From NCBI GenBank assembly GCA_017509565.1, contig JAFWPM010000034.1:1-38569 (forward strand): a stretch of DNA of 38,569 nt, given 5' to 3'. Both the position numbers and the translations under genes were made by a program. The stretch is from Kiritimatiellia bacterium. Its GTDB lineage: Bacteria > Verrucomicrobiota > Kiritimatiellia > RFP12 > JAAYLN01. The notes under the pieces are model-generated. The model searched no databases. It was not told the DNA's origin and saw nothing but the letters and a program-made list of their open reading frames with translations. The first letter of the stretch is position 1. The number at the start of each line of letters is the position of its first letter. Positions 6,616 to 12,957 of this stretch are shown here, piece after piece.

Positions 6616-8670
6616 CTACCTTTCGAGGACGGCCCCCTCGAAGTATACCGGGTTTTCCGAAACCAGCAGCTGGAAGAGCCCGTCGCCGGTTTTCACGGAC
6701 GGGACAAGCCTCCCGGTGTAGTCGCGGAACTTGACGTCGCCGCCGTTGAAGCGCAGCGCCATGCGTTCGGGCCTGCCCGTCTTCCAGATGATTCCGGCGT
6801 CCGTCCCGTCCGGGCGGGTCCATTGCGGGAAGAACAGCCCGGCCGCGCCGTCGCGCCATTCGCCCGGTCTCTGCCTTGATCCGACCGGCCTGGCGAGGAT
6901 GAAGTTCCTGTATGCCCCCCAAGCGGGTTTTGGCGTAAAGTTCTGGTGCGTCAGCCCGAAGTGGTGTTCGCTGTACTGCGGGTCCGTTTCGCGGCCGCGG
7001 AACTCATACCAGAAATACTGGCCGACGCCTTCCGCGAAGGCTATCGCCATCGCCCGCGCCAGATAGCGCGCCTGGCCGTCCTCGCCGGCGGAGCCTGCCG
7101 CGCCGCGCCCCTTGGCGCCGGAGACGATCACGCATCCGCGGCGGCCGCCGTCCAGGCGCGTCACGCTCGCGGCGGCCACCATTTTCCCGTTCGCGTCCTC
7201 CGTTTCAAGAATCGGGAGGAACTCGTCGCCATCGCGCAGCAGCGCCGGCGTCTGGTAGCGGCTGACGCGCTCGCCGGCCGGGTCGCCCTTGTAGCCAAGG
7301 TCGCGCGCCAGTGGCGTCGGGAACGCCCTTGCGTCCTGCTTGGGCAGCGCGCCGTCAATCCACCATGCCGATTCGCTTATCTTCAGCGAATTCCGGTATT
7401 TTTCCGTGGATTTGCCGCTTGAATCCTTCTCGTTGACGAACACGCCGGGGGCCGTCTCGTTGACTGCGAACCACATCGGCATGCCGCCGAGGTCGGCCAG
7501 GACACCGCCGTTGTCCACGAACCTGCGGACTTCGTCGAAGGTGTCGGCCGGGAAGGTTTCGTCAAAGGGGTATACCACAAGATCCAGGTCGCCCGCCGCA
7601 ATGCGTTCGCGCAGCCTCGCCCCGAAGCAGGCCTCGACGCTCGACCCTGGCGGCAGCGCGGCCTCTATGCTCTCGGCGATGTCGGTTGGCGGGGCCCCGT
7701 TCGCCCCGGCGGATGTCGCGGCATACGCCGCCCGCCAGCCCGTCTTTCCGGGCCTCGCCATTTCAAGGCCGGCGCGCAGGATGTTGAGCCCCGATACGCG
7801 CGCGTCATGGGTGGGCCACCCATGCTCCGTTATGACTATTGGCTTCCCCGCGTCCCCGTATTTCGCCATCAGGGCGCGAAGCTGCTCCAGCTTGGCGTCG
7901 AGGTTGCCCTCAGGCTGGATCGGGTGGCTGTATGGGTGGATGTTCATCACGTCGAAGCTGTCCGCCCCGCCAAGTTCGTAGACCTTGCCGATGAAGTCCA
8001 GCGGCACCCCGGCCGTTCCGCCGAAGAGGACCCTGACGTCCGGCCTTGCGCGCTTGGCCGCGCGGTATGCCGCGCGCAGGACCTTGAGGTAGTTGCCCGG
8101 ATCGGGATGGTGCTTCCAGAAGTGTTCGAGATTCTCCTCGTTCCAGATTTCCACCTCCGGCATCACGTCGCCGTAGCGCGCCACCGTGGCCTCGATGAAG
8201 CGCTCCCAGTCGTCGAGATGCTCCCAGACCGGATCGGCCCACTTCGGGACGTCGAAGAGGATTGGCAGGACCGTGAGCCCGCGCGCCGTGGCGTCGGCCA
8301 CGACGGCGTCGTAGTGCGAGAAGTCCAGCGGCGCCTCCCGCGTTTTCTGGATTCGCCACCACTCGAAGTCAAAGCGCACCCTGCCTATGCCCGTGGAGGC
8401 TATCTGCCGGCATTCCTCGCGGCGCTCACCCGGATCCCTGACCCTGTGCAGGTGGGCGCAGACTCCGTAGGGCGTCTCCGTGGCGACCACGCGGATCTGC
8501 CCCGCAGTTTCGGTCGCGGGTTCCTCGGCCGGTTCCGCCGCCGGTTCCGCGGCGGAACCTGCGCCGTCCCCTGCGCCGGAATTGCCGGCCGGCCTTTCCG
8601 GGCCGCATGCCGAAAATGCCGCCAGCGTTGCGATGAGTCCGGCCACCATGGCCTGTGTGCGGGTTTGCAT
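6616..8670 (-). CDS. GH39-like surface lipoprotein with a domain inserted in the catalytic barrel
   Basis: A 684-residue clan GH-A hydrolase, probably membrane-anchored. The signal sequence ends in FSAC with the lipid Cys about 22, followed by a Pro/Glu/Ala spacer to about residue 57. The barrel starts at YGVCAHLHR; EIWNEENLEHFW gives acid/base Glu about 178 and VITEHGWPTH gives nucleophile Glu about 282. About 240 residues then intervene (290-530) before the last strand, QYFWYEFRGRE, about 551. The insert contains LDLVVYPFDETFPADTFDEVRRFVDNGG.L, which looks like a glutamine-amidotransferase/ThuA-type fold. AAAGGA-like bases lie about 9 bp upstream of the ATG. The start is 13 bp after the parC stop, so co-transcription with topoisomerase IV is likely. 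The substrate is unknown. Confidence 0.75.
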   Translation of the reverse strand: MQTRTQAMVAGLIATLAAFSACGPERPAGNSGAGDGAGSAAEPAAEPAEEPATETAGQIRVVATETPYGVCAHLHRVRDPGERREECRQIASTGIGRVRFDFEWWRIQKTREAPLDFSHYDAVVADATARGLTVLPILFDVPKWADPVWEHLDDWERFIEATVARYGDVMPEVEIWNEENLEHFWKHHPDPGNYLKVLRAAYRAAKRARPDVRVLFGGTAGVPLDFIGKVYELGGADSFDVMNIHPYSHPIQPEGNLDAKLEQLRALMAKYGDAGKPIVITEHGWPTHDARVSGLNILRAGLEMARPGKTGWRAAYAATSAGANGAPPTDIAESIEAALPPGSSVEACFGARLRERIAAGDLDLVVYPFDETFPADTFDEVRRFVDNGGVLADLGGMPMWFAVNETAPGVFVNEKDSSGKSTEKYRNSLKISESAWWIDGALPKQDARAFPTPLARDLGYKGDPAGERVSRYQTPALLRDGDEFLPILETEDANGKMVAAASVTRLDGGRRGCVIVSGAKGRGAAGSAGEDGQARYLARAMAIAFAEGVGQYFWYEFRGRETDPQYSEHHFGLTHQNFTPKPAWGAYRNFILARPVGSRQRPGEWRDGAAGLFFPQWTRPDGTDAGIIWKTGRPERMALRFNGGDVKFRDYTGRLVPSVKTGDGLFQLLVSENPVYFEGAVLER
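8531..8559 (-). repeat. Perfect 11-bp-arm hairpin in the lipoprotein spacer
   Basis: Arms GGTTCCGCCGC (8531-8541) and GCGGCGGAACC (8549-8559) pair perfectly around a 7-base loop. It encodes the Glu-Pro-Ala spacer after the lipidated Cys. A repeated Ala-Glu-Pro codon pattern could create this by chance. Confidence 0.4.
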
Positions 8671-8683
8671 AGTCCTGTCCTTT

Positions 8684-11035
8684 TTAGAATAGGGAGCCCT
8701 TGACCGTCTCCTCGTCCCATCCGCGCGGCTTTTCGTCGGAAATAGCCTTGATCGCCTTCGAGGTCATCTGCTTGCCCCGCGCCGAAACGCCCTTCACCAG
8801 GACTTCGCCCGGCGCGAACAGCTGCTGGTTGACGCGCTGCCCCTTCGCCGGCTTGTATTTGACGTATAGCGACTCGGGCGTCCCCTCCGCGAAGTACGCG
8901 ACTTTGCTCTTGTCCGGCGCAAAGCTGTAGTCCTTGTTCAGGATGCATCCGCCGAACGAGAACCGCTTGATGTAGGTGAAGCCGAATTTCGGCTCCGTGT
9001 AGACCGCCGTGAACTGGCGCTCCTTGTCGAACACCTTGCAGTAGATCATGCCCTTGTCGATGAAGAACTTGTCCGGCGGCGACACCACCTTGTAGCGGCC
9101 GTCCTGCCATATCACGACGATCTTGTCGAGCGAAGAGCACTTGAACAGTTCCTCGCCGCCGCGAATCGCCGTCCCGATGTAGCCGTTCTCGCGGTCGATC
9201 TTGATGGACAGCTCGCTCGCCGTCAGCGCGCGGACTTCAATCTCCCCGAAGGGCGTTTCCGAAATCTGGCTGATGCGCGGGTACTTTTTGCCGTAGCGCC
9301 TGATGAGGTCCTTCAGATAGCGCACGGCGTATGCGCGAAGGTGCTTCAGGTTTTCGGCGACCTCGGCCTCCTCGGCCAGGATGCCCTCGATCTCCCTGCG
9401 GTTCTTCTCGATGTCGTAGCGGGAGATGCGCCTGATGCGGATCTGGAGCAGCTGCTCGACGTCGTCCAGCGTCACGTCGCGGCGGAGGCCCGGGCGGAAT
9501 GGCGCCAGGCCGTCCAGCACGGCCTGCTGGACCGCCTCGTAGGTCTCCTCCTCCTCGATGCGCTTGTAGATGCGCTCCTCGATGAATATCTGCTCAAGCG
9601 TCTTCGAGTGGAAGGCCGAGTCGAGTTCGCCGGCGCGGACCTCAAGCTGCCGCTTGAGGATGTCGAGCAGCAGGTTGGTGTTGACCTCCAGTATCTGCGG
9701 GACCGACATCTCGCATGGCCGGTTGTTCCACAGGACCACCGGGCGCGACGACAGCGAGACTTCGCAGTTCGTGAAGGCGTATAGCGCCTGGGTCACCCTG
9801 TCCTGGACTGCGCCGACGGAAAGAGTCAGCTCGATTTCGACCTTTTCTGCCGTCAGGTCGGTAATTTCGCGGACCTGCACCTTCTTCTTCGAGATGGCGT
9901 CCTCGATGCTCGCGATCAGCGACTCCGTGGTCTGGCCCCACGGGAGCGACGTTATCGCCAGCTTGTTCTTGTCGCGCGGCTCGATGGTGGCGCGCACCTT
10001 GATGCGGCCCGTGCCATCGGCGTATTCCGACACGTCCACGATGCCGCCGGTGATGAAGTCGGGGTAGACCTTGAAGGGCTTTTTCTGGATGATCGCGATC
10101 TGGGCCTCGATGAGCTCGTTGAAGTTGTGCGGGAATATCTCCGTGGAGAGCCCCGCCGCGATGCCCTTGACGCCCATCATCAGCAGAATAGGCACCCTTG
10201 CCGGGAGGATGATCGGCTCCTTGGCGCGGCCGTCGTAGCTTGGCGTGAAGGCGGTGATCTTTTCATCGAAGACCTCCCTGCGGGCGAGTTCGGTGAGGCG
10301 GCATTCGATGTAACGCGGGGCCGCGGCCTCGTGCCCGGTGAAGATGTTGCCGTAGTTGCCCTGGCCTTCGACGAGGTAGCGCATGTTCACCAGGTTGACG
10401 ATGGCCTCGTAGATGGAGGCGTCGCCGTGCGGGTGGTAGTGCATCGTGTCGCCGACGACGCCGGCGACCTTGCTGAAGCGGCCGTCGTCGGCTTCGCGCA
10501 GGGCGTGCATTATGCGCCGCTGCACCGGCTTGAGCCCGTCCTCCACGGTCGGGATGGCGCGGTTGCAGATGGTGTATGTCGCGAATTGCAGGTAGTTGCT
10601 GTCGATCAGGTCCTTGAGCGGGCCGTGGCCCGTGTGGCCTGGGGTGCGCCGCCCGGCCTGAAGGGCCGTTGCGTCATGTTGTGGTGGCGCGCCATCCCCC
10701 TCCGGTTCAGGCGCAGTGCGCCGCACGGCCTGAAAGGCCGTTGCGTCATGTTGTGGTGGCGCGCCCTCCCCCTCCGGTTCAGGCGCAGTGCGCCGCCCGG
10801 CCTGAAAGGCCGTTGCGTCATGTTGTGGTGGCGCGCCCTCCCCCTCCGGCTCAGGCGCTGGATCTTGGGCCGGCGCTGGCGTGGCAGCGGGGGTGCTCGG
10901 TGTGCCTTCGCGCGCGGGCGCCGCCCCCCCGGGTTCGCCGCCAGTGGAGCCGGGCGAAGTGTCGCCCTGCGCCTCCGCGAAGAGGTTTCCAAACAGGTCG
11001 TCCTGCGCGTCGCCGTTTTGGTCTTGCCTATTCAT
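8684..11035 (-). CDS. parC: DNA topoisomerase IV subunit A
   Basis: The DNA breakage-reunion subunit, which acts with ParE to decatenate chromosomes. The core begins about residue 136 (GHGPLKDLIDSNYLQFA). It has TVEDGLKPVQRRIMHA, the DNA-binding HYHPHGDASIYE, and the catalytic tyrosine about 242 in AAPRYIECRL. A coiled-coil tower region follows, then a reduced C-terminal beta domain. The length of 783 residues includes an unusual Pro/Glu/Ala-rich N-terminal extension of about 132 residues, more than half of it three near-identical 24-residue repeats (DNA at 10640-10861). The start overlaps the end of parE by 8 bp. The ParC/ParE assignment over GyrA/GyrB rests on the similarity of both subunits to the Bacteroidetes-type topoisomerase IV pair and on the short C-terminal domain. 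Confidence 0.88.
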   Translation of the reverse strand: MNRQDQNGDAQDDLFGNLFAEAQGDTSPGSTGGEPGGAAPAREGTPSTPAATPAPAQDPAPEPEGEGAPPQHDATAFQAGRRTAPEPEGEGAPPQHDATAFQAVRRTAPEPEGDGAPPQHDATALQAGRRTPGHTGHGPLKDLIDSNYLQFATYTICNRAIPTVEDGLKPVQRRIMHALREADDGRFSKVAGVVGDTMHYHPHGDASIYEAIVNLVNMRYLVEGQGNYGNIFTGHEAAAPRYIECRLTELARREVFDEKITAFTPSYDGRAKEPIILPARVPILLMMGVKGIAAGLSTEIFPHNFNELIEAQIAIIQKKPFKVYPDFITGGIVDVSEYADGTGRIKVRATIEPRDKNKLAITSLPWGQTTESLIASIEDAISKKKVQVREITDLTAEKVEIELTLSVGAVQDRVTQALYAFTNCEVSLSSRPVVLWNNRPCEMSVPQILEVNTNLLLDILKRQLEVRAGELDSAFHSKTLEQIFIEERIYKRIEEEETYEAVQQAVLDGLAPFRPGLRRDVTLDDVEQLLQIRIRRISRYDIEKNRREIEGILAEEAEVAENLKHLRAYAVRYLKDLIRRYGKKYPRISQISETPFGEIEVRALTASELSIKIDRENGYIGTAIRGGEELFKCSSLDKIVVIWQDGRYKVVSPPDKFFIDKGMIYCKVFDKERQFTAVYTEPKFGFTYIKRFSFGGCILNKDYSFAPDKSKVAYFAEGTPESLYVKYKPAKGQRVNQQLFAPGEVLVKGVSARGKQMTSKAIKAISDEKPRGWDEETVKGSLF
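10640..10861 (-). repeat. 72-bp tandem repeat (about 3 copies) within parC
   Basis: Units begin at 10654, 10726 and 10798, spaced exactly 72 bp and differing at a few positions. Each contains a hairpin CGGCCT-GAA-AGGCCG; the first copy has GAAGGGCCG in place of GAAAGGCCG. Each encodes 24 residues with the core PPQHDATAFQAGRR. A similar hairpin core, GCCTGAAAAGGC, occurs at 20939-20950 in the alpha-galactosidase gene. Confidence 0.9.
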
Positions 11036-12872
11036 GGAGGAACTCCTCCGTCAGGACGAGGTTGTCGAGTATGTATTGCCGGCGGTCCTTGGTGTTGCCG
11101 CCCATGTAGAACTGCAGCGTCTCGCCGATTCCGCTGTCGCGGTTGCAGTCAATAGGTGTCAGACGCATCTTTTCGCCTATGAAATCCTTGAATTCCTTCG
11201 GGTTTATCTCCCCGAGACCCTTGAATCGCGTTGTCTCCGCGCCCTTCCCGATTTTCGCCAGCGCCTTCTGCTTCTCGGCCTCGTTGTAGCAGTAGATCGT
11301 CGTCTTCTTGTCGCGGACGCGGAACAGCGGCGTCTCCAGCACGAACAGCCTGCCGTCCTTCACCACCTTGTCGAAGAACTTCATGAAATAGGTGATGACA
11401 AGATTCCGGATGTGGTAGCCGTCAACATCGGCATCGGTCGCGATCACGACCTTGTCGTAGCGCAGCCGCTCGAATGACTCCTCGATGTCGAGGCTCTTCA
11501 TGAGGTTGAACAGCTCCTCGTTCTTGTAGACGGCATCGCGCTTTAGTTCGCAGACGTTGAGAGGTTTGCCGCGAAGAGTGAAAACCGCCTGGTAGGCAGG
11601 GTCGCGGCTCGATATGAATGTCCCGGCGGCGGACTTGCCCTCCACGATGAAGATTGTCGAATCGTGCCCGGTGTCCTTCGCGATGTTCAAATGGTGCTTG
11701 CAGTCGCTGAGCTGCGGCACCCTTACGGTGACGGCCCTGTTGCGCTCGCGCGCAAGTTTCTTCACCTTCCCGATTTCGGCGCGCATTTCGCTGGTGGCCG
11801 TGATTTTCTCGACCAGTTTCGCCGATTCCGCGGGCGTACGGTGCAGCAGCTCCTCGACGACCCTCTTGATTTCGTTCACCCAGCCATTTCGGAGGTCGGG
11901 CATGCCGAGCTTGTTCTTCGTCTGCGCCTCGAATACGGGGTTCTGCACCCTCACCGCTATCGCGCCGACGATGCCGTCGCGGACGTCGTCGCCGTCGAAG
12001 TGCTTTTTGGAGAACTCGTTGACCGCCTTCAGAAGCCCTTCCTTGAAGGCGGTCAGGTGCGTCCCTCCGTCCGTCGTGTACTGGCCGTTGACAAATGAGA
12101 AATAGCTTTCGCTGAACCTGTTCGTGTGGACGAACACGAGTTCAAGTTCCTTTGAGCGGTAGTGGAATGGCTCGTAGAGCTTCTCGATGTCGGCCTCGTC
12201 GCGGATTAGGTCAAGCAATCCGTTCTCGGATACGATTTTAGTTCCATTGTAATCCAGCGTCAGGCCGGCGTTGAGGTAGGCGTACATCTTCATGCGCCGC
12301 TCAACATGCTCCTCCAGGAACTGGAATTTCTTGAAGAGTTCGGGGTCGGGGTGGAATTCAATCAGAGTCCCGTTGCGTTCCTGCGACTTCAGCTTTCCGC
12401 GCTTCTTTGAAACAAGGACGCCCTTCTCAAAAAAGGCCTCCGAGAATTCGCCTTCGCGGACAGAACGGACGTGGAACCTGTCCGAAAGGGCGTTGACGGC
12501 CTTGGTTCCGACGCCGTTCATGCCCACGGAGAACTGGAAGACCTTGTCGTCGAACTTGCCGCCGGTGTTCATCTTCGAGACGCAGTCGACGACCTTCCCA
12601 AGTGGAATGCCCCGCCCGTAGTCGCGCACCGAGACGTCCCCGGAATTGAAGTCGAGCCTGACTTCAACCTTCTTGCCGAAGCCCATTATGAATTCGTCGA
12701 TGGCGTTGTCGACGACCTCCTTCAGGAGGATGTATATGCCGTCCTCGTATTGGGCGCCGTCGCCGAGCCGGCCAATATACATTCCGGTCCTTCGGCGGAT
12801 ATGCTCCATCGGATCAAGTGAAATAATCTGGCTGTCGTTGTAGTCAGCCAGTGTTGCCTGCTGTTCTGCCAT
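11028..12872 (-). CDS. parE: DNA topoisomerase IV subunit B
   Basis: The ATPase subunit of topoisomerase IV, about 614 residues. The GHKL ATPase motifs are EVVDNAIDEF (catalytic Glu and Mg-binding Asn), DYGRGIPLG and MNGVGTKAVNALS. The TOPRIM domain has IVEGKSAAGT (most relatives have EGDSA) and DADVDGYHIRNL. The C-terminal RFKGLGEINPKEF is typical of the family. The start at 12872 (MAEQQATL) is preferred to one nine codons upstream because a TAGAAT -10 box at 12900-12905 abuts the upstream ATG, leaving a leader of about 20 bases with GGAAGA as ribosome site. The Lys in EGKSA replaces a residue that is usually acidic and metal-associated. Confidence 0.9.
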   Translation of the reverse strand: MAEQQATLADYNDSQIISLDPMEHIRRRTGMYIGRLGDGAQYEDGIYILLKEVVDNAIDEFIMGFGKKVEVRLDFNSGDVSVRDYGRGIPLGKVVDCVSKMNTGGKFDDKVFQFSVGMNGVGTKAVNALSDRFHVRSVREGEFSEAFFEKGVLVSKKRGKLKSQERNGTLIEFHPDPELFKKFQFLEEHVERRMKMYAYLNAGLTLDYNGTKIVSENGLLDLIRDEADIEKLYEPFHYRSKELELVFVHTNRFSESYFSFVNGQYTTDGGTHLTAFKEGLLKAVNEFSKKHFDGDDVRDGIVGAIAVRVQNPVFEAQTKNKLGMPDLRNGWVNEIKRVVEELLHRTPAESAKLVEKITATSEMRAEIGKVKKLARERNRAVTVRVPQLSDCKHHLNIAKDTGHDSTIFIVEGKSAAGTFISSRDPAYQAVFTLRGKPLNVCELKRDAVYKNEELFNLMKSLDIEESFERLRYDKVVIATDADVDGYHIRNLVITYFMKFFDKVVKDGRLFVLETPLFRVRDKKTTIYCYNEAEKQKALAKIGKGAETTRFKGLGEINPKEFKDFIGEKMRLTPIDCNRDSGIGETLQFYMGGNTKDRRQYILDNLVLTEEFLHE

Positions 12873-12899
12873 GTTTTCTTCCGTCAAAATCTCCCTCAT

Positions 12900-12905
12900 A
12901 TTCTA
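12900..12905 (-). promoter_or_regulatory. -10 box TAGAAT upstream of parE
   Basis: TAGAAT on the minus strand, 27 bases before the chosen ATG at 12872; it predicts a leader of about 20 bases. No convincing -35 hexamer is seen 16-18 bp upstream. The same hexamer serves at 659-664 and 19577-19582. Confidence 0.4.
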
Positions 12906-12957
12906 CCAAAAATCCGGGCGGCCATGCGCGGCCGGGCGATTTGGCGCGAGAATGGCG

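Noticed and set aside
8684-12872. Assignment as gyrA/gyrB
   Set aside because: Both subunits look more like the Bacteroidetes-type ParC/ParE pair, and the A subunit has a reduced C-terminal domain. The alternative cannot be fully excluded without finding a second pair in the genome.
12906-12957. Intrinsic terminator after the GH5-like gene
   Set aside because: CGGCC/GGCCG can form a 5-bp hairpin, but the T-run (ATTTTT) lies several bases further on, so the arrangement is not convincing.
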